From: Peptostreptococcaceae bacterium
GTDB lineage: Bacteria > Bacillota_A > Clostridia > Peptostreptococcales > Anaerovoracaceae
NCBI GenBank assembly: GCA_016650135.1
Contig: JAENWH010000013.1
Coordinates: forward strand, 1-16,239
DNA: 16,239 nucleotides
Direction of reading: 5' to 3'
The position numbers were made by a program, and so were the translations under genes. Below are positions 6,727 to 14,938 of the stretch, piece by piece (positions within the stretch are counted from its first letter, which is position 1; each line of letters begins with the position of its first letter). The notes under the pieces were generated by a model. That model was not told the origin of the DNA. It did no database searches and saw nothing but the letters and a program-made list of their open reading frames with translations.

Positions 6727-7524
6727 ATGAGCAAAATTAGTCAAATTATTGGAAGCAGCAGAAAAGTAGTCATCAAAATAGGAAGCAATGTACTGTCTTC
6801 TGATAATGGAACTGTTAATAATACTATATTACATAATATAGTAGAGCAGACAAATGAACTGATGAAGTTGGGAAAACAAGTGATTATAGTTTCTTCCGGC
6901 GCGGGTATTTGCGGGGTAGGAGCTATTAACAAATGGGAAAGACGGGGGGATATCAATTATAAGCAGGCACTTTGCGCAATAGGGCAGGTGGAACTTATGA
7001 TGGCCTATAAGAATTTCTTTTCAGACTATGATTTGCATGTTGCGCAAATTCTTCTTACTAGGGAGGATTTTAATGATAACATAAGAACATTAAATATAAG
7101 AAATACCCTGTTTACATTAATAGATGAGGGTGTCGTTCCTATCATAAATGAAAATGATACGGTTAGTGTAGAAGAAATTAAAATAGGAGATAATGACGCC
7201 TTAAGTGCGTTGACAGCAAATTTATGGAATGCGGATTTGCTTATTTTATTGAGCGACATTGACGGACTCTATGATAAAGACCCGAAAACAAACAAGGATG
7301 CCAGGTTAATTGAAGAGATCCATGGAACGGAAAGATTAAAGGAAGAAATAGATGTTAGAGGTAAAAGCCCTTTTGGAACAGGCGGTATATCGACAAAGAT
7401 TGAAGCGGCAAGACAGGTAAATGCTTATGGAATCCCAATGATACTCTTAAATGGGAAGAAACCAGGCATCATTTTAGATATTATGAGAAAAAAAGAAACT
7501 GGAACAGTATTCTTAGGAAAGTAG
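6727..7524 (+). CDS. proB: Glutamate 5-kinase (short form without PUA domain)
   Basis: First and committed step of proline synthesis: ATP-dependent phosphorylation of glutamate. The 265-residue product is only the amino-acid kinase domain: VIKIGSNVL (15-23), VSSGAG (55-60), PIINENDTV (138-146), IGDNDALSA (153-161), LLSDIDGLYDKDP (174-186) and GTGGISTKIEAA (217-228). The C-terminal PUA domain of the roughly 370-residue enzymes of E. coli and B. subtilis is absent, as in a number of bacterial ProB proteins. The ATG at 6727 was chosen over 6700 because an AGGGA element lies about 10 bases upstream and kinase similarity begins soon after. proC follows after 7 bases. Proline feedback is expected for the family but cannot be read from the sequence. 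Confidence 0.95.
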   Translation: MSKISQIIGSSRKVVIKIGSNVLSSDNGTVNNTILHNIVEQTNELMKLGKQVIIVSSGAGICGVGAINKWERRGDINYKQALCAIGQVELMMAYKNFFSDYDLHVAQILLTREDFNDNIRTLNIRNTLFTLIDEGVVPIINENDTVSVEEIKIGDNDALSALTANLWNADLLILLSDIDGLYDKDPKTNKDARLIEEIHGTERLKEEIDVRGKSPFGTGGISTKIEAARQVNAYGIPMILLNGKKPGIILDIMRKKETGTVFLGK

Positions 7525-7531
7525 GGATGAA

Positions 7532-8335
7532 ATGAAGATAGGTTTTATTGGCGTTGGCAATATGGGTGGATCCATATTGAAGGGATACTTGAGCAATAAG
7601 CAGGTTAATCCAAAAAATATTTATATTTGTGACTCAGATGAAGAGAAAGTTCACCAGCTGGAAAAAAATTTTGGAATTAATGGCTGCGCTACGATTGAAG
7701 ACCTTGCAATCAAGTGCGATACGATTATTGTTGGGGTGAAGCCAAATGGTTTTGAACAGGTGCTTCCAAAAATTGCCAGTATGTATGCAGAAAACAAAAT
7801 AATCGTTTCAATGGCTGCGGGTATAAATATCAGTTATATCGAAAAATTCTTTGATCATACGGTTAAAGTAGTCAGAATAATGCCAAATACAGCTGCAATG
7901 GTAAATGAAGCCATGGTTGCTGTTTGTAGGAATAAAAATGTTGGAGATATGGAATTTGAAGAGATTTTTAAGCTCTTCAAAGCAATTGGAATAGCAGAAG
8001 AAATACCTGAAGAGCTTATTCATTGTGTGATAGGTGTATCAGGAAGCAGCCCGGCGTATACCTACATGTATATAGATGCTCTTGCAGAAGCGGCTGTTGA
8101 AAATGGAATGGCAAAGGAACAGGCGATTGTTTTTGCGGCACAAGCTGTTCTTGGGGCAGCAAAAATGGTACTTGCAACCGGGATTGACCCAGTTCAACTT
8201 AGAGTCAATGTTTGCTCACCAGGCGGTACAACGATTGAGGCAGTAAATACACTGAAAAAAAATGGATTTGAAAATAACATTAAAGAAGGTTTTCAGGCAG
8301 CAGTAGATAAATCAAAACTTATGGTGAAGCAATGA
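7532..8335 (+). CDS. proC: Pyrroline-5-carboxylate reductase
   Basis: Final step of proline synthesis: NAD(P)H-dependent reduction of pyrroline-5-carboxylate. The 267-residue protein has the N-terminal dinucleotide-binding motif GFIGVGNMGGSIL (4-16), VSMAAGI near 91-97, RIMPNTAA near 113-120, and the C-terminal family signature with SGSSPAYTY, the helix rich in Ala and Glu, and SPGGTTIEAV. Length and motifs are complete. The ribosome binding site AGGGATGA lies across the short gap after proB. The stop codon overlaps the start of the NUDIX gene in an ATGA arrangement, so the genes are translationally coupled. Confidence 0.96.
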   Translation: MKIGFIGVGNMGGSILKGYLSNKQVNPKNIYICDSDEEKVHQLEKNFGINGCATIEDLAIKCDTIIVGVKPNGFEQVLPKIASMYAENKIIVSMAAGINISYIEKFFDHTVKVVRIMPNTAAMVNEAMVAVCRNKNVGDMEFEEIFKLFKAIGIAEEIPEELIHCVIGVSGSSPAYTYMYIDALAEAAVENGMAKEQAIVFAAQAVLGAAKMVLATGIDPVQLRVNVCSPGGTTIEAVNTLKKNGFENNIKEGFQAAVDKSKLMVKQ

Positions 8336-8868
8336 CATTTAAAGAAATAACAATATCAAGTGAATATATATATAAGGGTAAAATGATTAATCTGAGAAAA
8401 GATAACGTTGAGATTGTGAATGGAAAGACTTCCATTAGAGAAATAGTGGAGCATAATGGTGGTGTTGGCCTTGCTGTATTAACGGAGCATGGCAAAATGG
8501 TTTTAGTCAGACAGTTTAGAAAACCGTTGGAAAGAGATATTTTAGAAATACCGGCAGGTAAAATTGAAAAAAACGAAGAGCCAATGGTCGCCGCAATAAG
8601 AGAACTGAAAGAAGAAACTGGCTATACAGCTAAAAACATGAAATTTATCGGGAAGATGTATCCATCCGTAGGATACACCACGGAACTTATTTATTTGTAT
8701 CTTTGCACTGAACTGACACCAGGTGAAACGGATTTTGATGAAAGCGAAGCGATTGATATTGAGGAATATGATTTGGAGGAACTGTATAAAATGTCCTTAT
8801 CAGGTAAAATTGAGGATGGAAAAACACTGGCAGCAATCTTATTGGTATACGGGAGAAAAAATGAATAA
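8332..8868 (+). CDS. NUDIX hydrolase, ADP-ribose pyrophosphatase type
   Basis: A 178-residue cytoplasmic hydrolase that probably splits ADP-ribose or a related nucleoside diphosphate sugar. The NUDIX box is complete from Gly76 to Tyr98: G, five residues, E, seven residues, REL, KEETGY. The segment IPAGKIE just before it and the aromatic, acidic C-terminal part fit the ADP-ribose pyrophosphatase group, which includes B. subtilis NudF. In B. subtilis nudF also lies near a xerD gene, so the pairing with the next gene is a known type of neighbourhood. It starts within proC (ATGA) and its last 8 bases overlap the following gene. Substrate specificity is inferred from overall family resemblance only. 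Confidence 0.92.
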   Translation: MTFKEITISSEYIYKGKMINLRKDNVEIVNGKTSIREIVEHNGGVGLAVLTEHGKMVLVRQFRKPLERDILEIPAGKIEKNEEPMVAAIRELKEETGYTAKNMKFIGKMYPSVGYTTELIYLYLCTELTPGETDFDESEAIDIEEYDLEELYKMSLSGKIEDGKTLAAILLVYGRKNE

Positions 8869-9751
8869 TTTTATTGAAGAATATTCTGAATATATTAAGA
8901 ACGAAAAGTGCATGGCACCGAATTCTGTAGAAGCTTACCTCAGAGACGTCAGTGAATTTCTGATATTTATTGAATCTAAGGGGTTGACAGTCATGAATAT
9001 GGTTGAAAACACTGAAGTGATATCTTTTGTTTTACATTTAAAAAATACGGGAAAAAGCACATCAACATCAAACAGAAAAATTGCATCCATCAGGGGATTT
9101 TACAGTTTCATGCAGGATAAGGGTTATATCAGAACAAACCCATGCCAAAATATAAAATCTCCTAAAATTGAAAGAAAAGAAATTGAGTATTTAACGATCG
9201 AAGAAATAGATAAACTTCTTTCTTTGCCGGATAATACAGTAAAAGGCATTAGAGATCGAGCAATACTTGAGGTGCTTTATGCTACAGGAATCAGGGTCAG
9301 TGAACTAATAGAAGCAAATGTGGAGGACATCAATCTAAGAGTAGGGTTTATCACCTGTACGGGAGAATTTGGCAAAGCCAGGATTGTTCCCATTGGCCGG
9401 CCGGCAAGGGTAGCACTGGAAGAGTACATATATGAAGGAAGATCAAAACTGATTAAAGGGAAAAAAACAGAAGATTCTCCGCTGTTCGTAAATTATATAG
9501 GAGAAAGAATTACCAGACAGGGTCTTTGGAAACTATTGAAAGAATATGCTAAAAGGGGAGAAATAGCAAAGACAATAACTCCTCAAATACTCAGGAACTC
9601 TTTTGCAGCGCATATGATTCAGAACGGAGCAGATTTAAAATCTCTCCAGGAATTACTTGGTCACGAAGATTTAACAGCTACACAGGCGTATTTGTCAGTT
9701 ACAAAAAATAGAATCAAAGAAGTTTATGATAAAACTCACCCAAGAGCATAA
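8861..9751 (+). CDS. xerD: XerD-like tyrosine recombinase with altered catalytic residues
   Basis: A 296-residue protein with the two-domain layout of Xer recombinases: an N-terminal SAM-like DNA-binding domain (about 1-90), a catalytic domain, and the typical KTHPRA ending. Aligned by eye with E. coli XerD, Arg145 (ATGIRVSEL), Arg245, His268 (LLGH) and the tyrosine nucleophile Tyr277 are present. However, the catalytic Lys position is Glu169 and the HxxR histidine is Gln242; the residue after Arg245 is Asn rather than His. It may have lowered or altered strand-exchange activity, or depend on a partner. The ATG at 8861 was chosen because GGGAG lies 5 bases upstream and the family N-terminus (NNFIEEYSEYI) begins there. 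It overlaps the NUDIX gene by 8 bases. It is the last gene of the proB operon. Confidence 0.88.
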   Translation: MNNFIEEYSEYIKNEKCMAPNSVEAYLRDVSEFLIFIESKGLTVMNMVENTEVISFVLHLKNTGKSTSTSNRKIASIRGFYSFMQDKGYIRTNPCQNIKSPKIERKEIEYLTIEEIDKLLSLPDNTVKGIRDRAILEVLYATGIRVSELIEANVEDINLRVGFITCTGEFGKARIVPIGRPARVALEEYIYEGRSKLIKGKKTEDSPLFVNYIGERITRQGLWKLLKEYAKRGEIAKTITPQILRNSFAAHMIQNGADLKSLQELLGHEDLTATQAYLSVTKNRIKEVYDKTHPRA

Positions 9752-9778
9752 TTATTACTGGAATTAAAGAAAAAGTGG

Positions 9779-9807
9779 TTGCAATAGGGCTTGTTTTATT
9801 GTATAAT
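9779..9807 (+). promoter_or_regulatory. Sigma-A promoter for rplS
   Basis: TTGCAA (9779-9784), a 17-base spacer, then a perfect TATAAT (9802-9807). The start near 9814 gives a leader of about 68 bases. The layout is almost identical to the promoter of the small-RNA candidate. Confidence 0.75.
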
Positions 9808-9813
9808 AATGAA

Positions 9814-9878
9814 GTTATTACGGGCGGTCCTCTGAGTACATAGGATACCATGAACGTCTTGAGAGAGAGGAGGAAATA
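9814..9878 (+). promoter_or_regulatory. Probable L19 ribosomal protein leader
   Basis: The rplS leader contains GGTCCT (9826-9831) pairing with AGG-AT-ACC (9842-9849), then further structured bases and a very strong AGGAGG ribosome binding site. The position and sequence resemble the L19 leader element described in Gram-positive bacteria, through which L19 is thought to control its own synthesis. Identification is from memory of the family without a covariance search. Confidence 0.55.
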
Positions 9879-9881
9879 ATA

Positions 9882-10229
9882 ATGAATGTAATGGATTTAA
9901 TAACTGAGGAATATTCAAGAAAAGATATTGCTCAATTTAATGTAGGTGATACTGTAAAGGTTCATATTAAGATCAAAGAAGGAACAAGAGAAAGAGTTCA
10001 GATTTTCGAAGGCTTCGTGCTAAAGAAACAGAATGGTGGACTTAATGAAACCTTCACAGTGAGAAGAATAGCTTCAGGAGTAGGTGTAGAGAAGACTTTC
10101 CCTATTCACTCACCAAAAATTGACAAAATAGAAATTACTAAGCACGGAGATGTTAGAAGAGCTAAGCTTAACTACATGCGTGAGAGAACTGGTAAGGCGG
10201 CTAGAATTAAGAGCAGAATTGTTAAATAA
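9882..10229 (+). CDS. rplS: Ribosomal protein L19
   Basis: A 115-residue protein of the large ribosomal subunit, located at the interface with the small subunit. The family pattern is complete: the [13 protein letters not shown] segment near 20-32, VQIFEGFVL near 39-47, [22 protein letters not shown] near 57-78, and the basic end with [20 protein letters not shown]. The length is typical. A strong AGGAGG precedes the ATG by about 7 bases. The gene has its own promoter and leader and is followed at once by an intrinsic terminator that should reduce, but need not abolish, transcription into rbgA. Confidence 0.98.
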   Translation: MNVMDLITEEYSRKDIAQFNVGDTVKVHIKIKEGTRERVQIFEGFVLKKQNGGLNETFTVRRIASGVGVEKTFPIHSPKIDKIEITKHGDVRRAKLNYMRERTGKAARIKSRIVK

Positions 10230-10233
10230 TAAA

Positions 10234-10263
10234 AAGGGGAACCAATGGTTCCCTTATTTTTTT
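10234..10263 (+). terminator. Intrinsic terminator after rplS
   Basis: GGGAACC, a 3-base loop AAT and GGTTCCC form the stem, extended by AA/TT pairs with one bulged G, followed by ATTTTTTT. It ends only 5 bases before the ribosome binding site of rbgA, so it probably acts as a partial terminator setting the ratio of L19 to RbgA. Confidence 0.85.
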
Positions 10264-10277
10264 AGTCGGGAGAAGAA

Positions 10278-11114
10278 ATGATAGAACATATTAACTGGTA
10301 TCCAGGTCATATGAAAAAAACAAAAGAACTTATTCAAGAAAGTTTAAAACTGGTAGATGTGGTTATAGAGGTTATTGATGCCAGAATACCAAATTCAAGT
10401 CGTAACCCTATTATTGACGAGCTTGTTAAAAATAAACAAAGAATTATTATCCTGAACAAAACAGACTTGGCAGACGGAAGAGAAAATGAAAAATGGGCAA
10501 ATCATTTTAAACATAAAGGTAACATCGTGCTTAATATGAACTGTATGTCTGGCAGTGGCGTCACCCAGTTGCTGTCTTTGTTAACCACTATCCAAAAGGC
10601 TAAAAACGAGAGGCAAATACTGAAAAGAACTTTAAGAATGATGATTGTTGGAGTCCCTAACGTGGGTAAATCCTCATTAATTAACCGACTGACAGGCAAG
10701 AAAAGTACTCAGGTTGGGGACAGACCAGGCGTTACAAAGGGAAAGCAATGGCTTACCATACAAAATGATATGCAGCTACTTGACACGCCGGGAATACTTT
10801 GGCCAAAATTTGAAGATCCGAACGTGGGATTAAATCTTGCCTTCTGCGGTTCAATAAAGGATGAAATTATGGATTTGGGGGATCTTGCACTTGAATTAAT
10901 TAAAGTACTGCAAGAAAATTATGCCGATTTACTTGTTGACAGATATAAATTAGAAGAAATTTGTGAAACACCTCTTGAAACAATGGAAGCAATAGCATTG
11001 AAAAGAGGATTTATTCTTTCCGGTAAAAGAATTGATTATGAAAGAACGGCCAGAGCCGTACTTGATGAATTCAGAGCAGGGGCAATCGGTCGTATAACAC
11101 TGGAAAAGGTGTAG
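10278..11114 (+). CDS. rbgA: Ribosome biogenesis GTPase RbgA (YlqF)
   Basis: A 278-residue GTPase that in B. subtilis is needed for late assembly of the 50S subunit. The G motifs are circularly permuted, the hallmark of the YlqF/YawG group: G4 NKTD at 60-63 comes before G1 GVPNVGKS at 125-132, then G2 around Thr153 and G3 DTPG at 169-172. The N-terminal INWYPGHMKK is characteristic. The C-terminal part (about 190-278) is the RNA-binding helical domain. The start is supported by GGGAG a few bases upstream. It lies between rplS and rnhB, the same order as in B. subtilis. No separate promoter is evident, so expression probably comes from read-through of the rplS terminator. Confidence 0.96.
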   Translation: MIEHINWYPGHMKKTKELIQESLKLVDVVIEVIDARIPNSSRNPIIDELVKNKQRIIILNKTDLADGRENEKWANHFKHKGNIVLNMNCMSGSGVTQLLSLLTTIQKAKNERQILKRTLRMMIVGVPNVGKSSLINRLTGKKSTQVGDRPGVTKGKQWLTIQNDMQLLDTPGILWPKFEDPNVGLNLAFCGSIKDEIMDLGDLALELIKVLQENYADLLVDRYKLEEICETPLETMEAIALKRGFILSGKRIDYERTARAVLDEFRAGAIGRITLEKV

Positions 11115-11118
11115 AAAT

Positions 11119-11772
11119 ATGAAAACACAGGAAAGAGAGGAATATCTGAAAGAAAAATTAATTCAGATGAAAACATATGAAAATGAACTTTATGGAAAAG
11201 GCATCTGTATTGTTGCCGGGGTAGACGAGGTTGGCAGAGGACCACTGGCAGGTCCGGTTGTTGCTGCCTGTGTTGTTTTGCCAAAGGATTTTTCAGTTCT
11301 TGGAATTGATGATTCGAAAAAAGTTCCGGAGAAAAAAAGGGAGGCTCTTTATTTAAAAATAATAGAAGAGGCACTTGCATTTGGTGTGGGTATTGTAGAT
11401 AATAAAATAATAGATGAGATAAATATTTTAGAAGCGACAAAATTAGCGATGAAGATTGCAATAAATGAGGCCAACAGAAAACTGGAAGGTAAACTGGAGC
11501 ATATACTGATTGATGCATTAACCCTGAAAAATGTGGCAATACCTCAGACGGGTATTATTAAAGGTGATACAAAAAGTGTATCTATTGCGGCTGCTTCAAT
11601 TGTTGCTAAGGTAATAAGAGATAAAATGATGAGAGACTTCCACCTTGAATATCCATTCTATGCTTTTGACAGGAATAAGGGGTACGGGACACAACTTCAT
11701 TACGAGGGGTTAAAGACGGCAGGGTATTGTGAAATACATAGAAAAACATTTATTAAACAATACTTGGCTTGA
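11119..11772 (+). CDS. rnhB: Ribonuclease HII
   Basis: Cuts the RNA strand of RNA-DNA hybrids and nicks at single ribonucleotides in DNA. The 217-residue product carries the type 2 signature GVDEVGRGPLAGPVV (34-48) with Asp36 and Glu37, Asp132 in LIDAL, Asp150 in KGD, and the SIAAASIVAKVIRD segment (155-168), giving the full acidic active-site set. About 30 residues precede the signature, slightly longer than the shortest family members. It starts 4 bases after the rbgA stop, with AAGGTG upstream inside rbgA. Its 3' end appears to contain the -35 element of the fhs promoter. Confidence 0.96.
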   Translation: MKTQEREEYLKEKLIQMKTYENELYGKGICIVAGVDEVGRGPLAGPVVAACVVLPKDFSVLGIDDSKKVPEKKREALYLKIIEEALAFGVGIVDNKIIDEINILEATKLAMKIAINEANRKLEGKLEHILIDALTLKNVAIPQTGIIKGDTKSVSIAAASIVAKVIRDKMMRDFHLEYPFYAFDRNKGYGTQLHYEGLKTAGYCEIHRKTFIKQYLA

Positions 11773-11792
11773 GTTTTATTGAAAAATATAAT
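11764..11792 (+). promoter_or_regulatory. Candidate promoter for the fhs operon
   Basis: TTGGCT (11764-11769) at the end of rnhB, a 17-base spacer and a perfect TATAAT (11787-11792). The -35 matches at four of six positions. Transcription would start near 11799, leaving a leader of about 54 bases before fhs. Confidence 0.45.
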
Positions 11793-11852
11793 AAAATTAA
11801 TGCAAATAATTTAAAACACTGTTTCGTAATATGAAATGATTGGAGATTGAAG

Positions 11853-13529
11853 ATGGGATTTAAAAGCGACATTGAGATTGCACAAGAAGGTAAAATGAAT
11901 CATATTAGTCAGGTTGCCAGGGAGGCAGGAATTGATGAAAAATACTTGGAGCTTTATGGCAATTACAAGGCGAAGATTGACTATAATATGTTAAATGACA
12001 GAAAAGAAATAAAAAACGGTAAATTAATTCTCGTTACAGCCATTACGCCAACTCCAGCAGGTGAAGGAAAAACAACCACTACAGTTGGTCTTTCCGATGC
12101 TTTAAAGAAGATTGGCAAGAATGTCGCATTAGCATTAAGAGAACCCTCTCTTGGGCCGGTTTTCGGCGTAAAAGGCGGTGCTGCAGGTGGCGGGTATGCC
12201 CAGGTAGTCCCTATGGAAGATATTAATTTGCATTTTACCGGAGATATGCACGCAGTTGGAGCTGCAAACAATTTAATTGCTGCGATGCTTGATAATCATA
12301 TATATCAGGGGAACAGCCTCGCGATTGATCCCAGAAAAATAACATGGAAACGTTGCGTAGATATGAATGACAGACAATTAAGATTTTTGGTTGATGGCCT
12401 CGGTGGTAAAATTAACGGCACACCAAGGGAAGATGGATATGATATTACAGTAGCAAGTGAAATTATGGCGGTTCTTTGCCTTTCAAAAGATATTGATGAT
12501 CTTAAGCAAAGAGTAAGCAAGATTATTGTTGGATATACCTATGATGATAAGCCTGTTACTGTTGGCCAAATTAAAGCCCAGGGAGCAGTTGCAGCACTTC
12601 TGAAGGAAGCGTTGAAACCAAACCTGGTTCAAACCCTGGAGCATACTCCTGCATTTATTCATGGAGGGCCATTTGCGAATATTGCGCATGGATGTAACTC
12701 AATCATGGCTACAAGAATGGCATTGTCTTTGGCAGATTACGTTGTAACGGAGGCTGGTTTCGGTGCAGATCTAGGTGCGGAAAAATTCATGGATATTAAG
12801 TGTAGAATGGCTGATCTTAAGCCTGATGCTGTTGTTATTGTTACAACAGTAAGAGCATTAAAGAATCATGGAGGCGTTTTAAAGGCTGACTTGGGAAAGG
12901 AAAATTTAGCGGCATTGGAAGATGGTCTGCCAAATCTTCTTCAACATGTGGAAAACATAACAAAAGTATTTAAAGTGCCGGCTGTTGTGGCAATAAACAG
13001 ATTTCCAACTGATACAAAAGCGGAACTTGATTTAATTGAAACTAAATGTCAGGAATTAGGCGTAAATGTAGCATTGAGTGAAGTACACGGTAAAGGTGGA
13101 GTTGGCGGAGAAGTTCTTGCCAGAGAAGTCGTAAGACTTGCAGAACAGAAAAATAATTTTGAATTTGCATATTCTTTAGAGTTGCCGATAGCGGCCAAAA
13201 TTGAAGCAATCGCCAAGAAAATTTACAGAGCTGATGAAATTGCTTTTACAGACATTGCAAAGAAGCAGATTGTACAATTTGAAAAATTAGGTTTTAATAA
13301 AATTCCAATCTGTATGGCAAAAACCCAATATAGTTTTACTGATAATCCAAAAGTACTGGGAGCACCTCGCAACTTTACCATTACTGTAAAAAGTTTAAAA
13401 ATCTCTGCAGGAGCGGGATTCATAGTGGCACTAACTGGAGATATAATGACGATGCCAGGATTACCGCCGGTTCCATCAGCAGAGAAAATAGATGTGGACA
13501 GTATGGGGAAAATTTCTGGATTATTTTAA
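11853..13529 (+). CDS. fhs: Formate-tetrahydrofolate ligase
   Basis: Joins formate to tetrahydrofolate using ATP to give 10-formyl-THF, the entry step of the methyl branch of the Wood-Ljungdahl pathway and of folate one-carbon metabolism. The 558-residue product has the usual family length. The ATP-binding motif [10 protein letters not shown] is at 66-75, [10 protein letters not shown] at 96-105, and [10 protein letters not shown] at 108-117; the rest matches the family throughout. The ATG at 11853 was chosen over an in-frame TTG six bases earlier because TGGAG lies 7 bases upstream. fchA follows after 21 bases. The enzyme occurs in acetogens and in purine or amino-acid fermenters as well as for biosynthesis, so its presence alone does not show acetogenesis; no other Wood-Ljungdahl gene is in the window. 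Confidence 0.97.
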   Translation: MGFKSDIEIAQEGKMNHISQVAREAGIDEKYLELYGNYKAKIDYNMLNDRKEIKNGKLILVTAITPTPAGEGKTTTTVGLSDALKKIGKNVALALREPSLGPVFGVKGGAAGGGYAQVVPMEDINLHFTGDMHAVGAANNLIAAMLDNHIYQGNSLAIDPRKITWKRCVDMNDRQLRFLVDGLGGKINGTPREDGYDITVASEIMAVLCLSKDIDDLKQRVSKIIVGYTYDDKPVTVGQIKAQGAVAALLKEALKPNLVQTLEHTPAFIHGGPFANIAHGCNSIMATRMALSLADYVVTEAGFGADLGAEKFMDIKCRMADLKPDAVVIVTTVRALKNHGGVLKADLGKENLAALEDGLPNLLQHVENITKVFKVPAVVAINRFPTDTKAELDLIETKCQELGVNVALSEVHGKGGVGGEVLAREVVRLAEQKNNFEFAYSLELPIAAKIEAIAKKIYRADEIAFTDIAKKQIVQFEKLGFNKIPICMAKTQYSFTDNPKVLGAPRNFTITVKSLKISAGAGFIVALTGDIMTMPGLPPVPSAEKIDVDSMGKISGLF

Positions 13530-13550
13530 ATTGAATGAGTGGAGGCAGGT

Positions 13551-14186
13551 ATGAAATTTACTGAAAAAAAATGTGAAGAATTCATAGAAATTCTTGCGAG
13601 CAAAAGCCCTGTGCCAGGTGGCGGAGGAGCTTCTGCACTGGTTGCAGCCATTGGGGTAGCTCTCGGAAATATGGTAGGCTCGCTTACCGTTGGTAAGAAA
13701 AAATATGTTGAGGTTGAAGAAGAAATCGTTGAGTTGAAGATAAAATCAAATCGACTTCAAAAGGAACTTTTGGAACTGGTTGAATTAGATGCAACTGTTT
13801 TTGAACCGCTATCAAAGGCTTATGGCTTACCCAAAGAAACTGAAGAGGAAAAGCAGCAAAAATCAGTTATTATGGAGGAAGCACTAAAAAACGCGTCCTC
13901 TGTGCCACTTGAGATCATGCGAAAATGTTGTGAGGCAATATTAATTCAGGCTGAATTTGCCGCAAAGGGCAGCGCCATTGCATTGAGTGATGCAGGTGTT
14001 GGTGTTATCTTTTGTAAAGCAGCGCTTCAGGGAGCAAGTCTAAACGTCTATATAAACACTGAGTCTATGCAGGATAGAGCTTTTGCTGAAAATATCAATA
14101 ATGAAACAGCGGGAATGGTCGAACAGTACTGCAAACTGGCTGATGAAACCTTTAATTATGTTTTAAATAGAATCATGGAGAAATAA
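13551..14186 (+). CDS. fchA: Methenyl-tetrahydrofolate cyclohydrolase (FchA type)
   Basis: Interconverts 5,10-methenyl-THF and 10-formyl-THF. The 211-residue protein corresponds to the cyclodeaminase/cyclohydrolase (FTCD_C) family with the glycine-rich segment VPGGGGASALVAAIG at 21-35 and a largely helical remainder. The length is normal. An in-frame GTG at 13539 opens the frame earlier, but GGAGG stands 5 bases before the ATG at 13551, so the ATG is used. It lies between fhs, whose product it processes, and larB, whose start is 2 bases past its stop. The formiminotransferase domain of the animal bifunctional enzyme is absent, and no ftcD partner is seen, so a cyclohydrolase role with Fhs is the best reading. 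Confidence 0.92.
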   Translation: MKFTEKKCEEFIEILASKSPVPGGGGASALVAAIGVALGNMVGSLTVGKKKYVEVEEEIVELKIKSNRLQKELLELVELDATVFEPLSKAYGLPKETEEEKQQKSVIMEEALKNASSVPLEIMRKCCEAILIQAEFAAKGSAIALSDAGVGVIFCKAALQGASLNVYINTESMQDRAFAENINNETAGMVEQYCKLADETFNYVLNRIMEK

Positions 14187-14188
14187 TT

Positions 14189-14935
14189 ATGGACACAATG
14201 CATTTAGAACAATTGCTTCAAAGTGTTGCAAGTGGAGAGCTTACTCCTGATAAAGCATATGAATCGTTAAAAACTCTGCCTTTTGAGGATTTGGGATTTG
14301 TTAATATCGATCAGCATCGAACCATTAGAACCGGTTACCCTGAAGCTGTGTTTTGCCAAGGAAAAACATCTGAACAAATAGCCATTATTATTAAGAAACT
14401 TGTTGAAACAAACGACAATGTGATAGGGTCAAGAGCCACAAAAGAGAATTATGAAGTTGTGTTGGAAGTTGTGTCGGATGCTGTTTTCTATGAAGAGGCA
14501 AGAATGATTGTTGTAAACAGAAATCCAAAACCGAAAAGTGAAAAAACTATTGCTATAGTCACAGCTGGAACGGCGGATATCCCGGTGGCAGAAGAAGCTG
14601 CTATAACAGCAATCATGCTGGGGAACCAGGTGGATAGAATATATGATGTCGGCGTTGCAGGAATACATAGACTTTTCGCAAAACTGGATAGAATAAGAGC
14701 TGCAAATGTAGTAATAGTAATTGCGGGAATGGAAGGCGCCTTGGCAAGCGTTGTCGGTGGATTGGTTGAAACACCAGTGATTGCAGTACCGACAAGTATC
14801 GGTTATGGTGCTAACCTGGGTGGGATAGCTGCCCTCTTATCCATGCTGAACAGCTGCGCAAATGGTGTGGGAATTGTTAATATCGATAATGGTTTTGGAG
14901 CAGCATATCTGGCTTCAAATATAAACAAATTATAA
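14189..14935 (+). CDS. larB: LarB, nickel-pincer nucleotide biosynthesis carboxylase
   Basis: LarB carboxylates the pyridinium ring of nicotinic acid adenine dinucleotide and releases AMP, the first step towards the nickel-pincer nucleotide cofactor of lactate racemase. The 248-residue protein has the family N-terminal part (DLGFVNIDQHRTIRTGYPE near 33-51) and a C-terminal PurE-like domain with TAGTADIPVAEEA near 128-140, GVAGIHRL, VIAGMEGALASVVGGLV, and PTSIGYGANLGGIAALLSML near 202-221. GGAG lies 8 bases before the ATG at the fchA end. larC follows after 3 bases. larE and larA are not in the window, so the cofactor route cannot be completed from here. LarB is also found in genomes without lactate racemase. 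Confidence 0.92.
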   Translation: MDTMHLEQLLQSVASGELTPDKAYESLKTLPFEDLGFVNIDQHRTIRTGYPEAVFCQGKTSEQIAIIIKKLVETNDNVIGSRATKENYEVVLEVVSDAVFYEEARMIVVNRNPKPKSEKTIAIVTAGTADIPVAEEAAITAIMLGNQVDRIYDVGVAGIHRLFAKLDRIRAANVVIVIAGMEGALASVVGGLVETPVIAVPTSIGYGANLGGIAALLSMLNSCANGVGIVNIDNGFGAAYLASNINKL

Positions 14936-14938
14936 GGA

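Noticed and set aside
11036..11539. Long open frame on the minus strand across the rbgA/rnhB junction
   Set aside because: Its translation is rich in Leu, Pro, His and Ser with no recognisable family or ribosome binding site, and it is antisense to two certain genes. It is a shadow frame.
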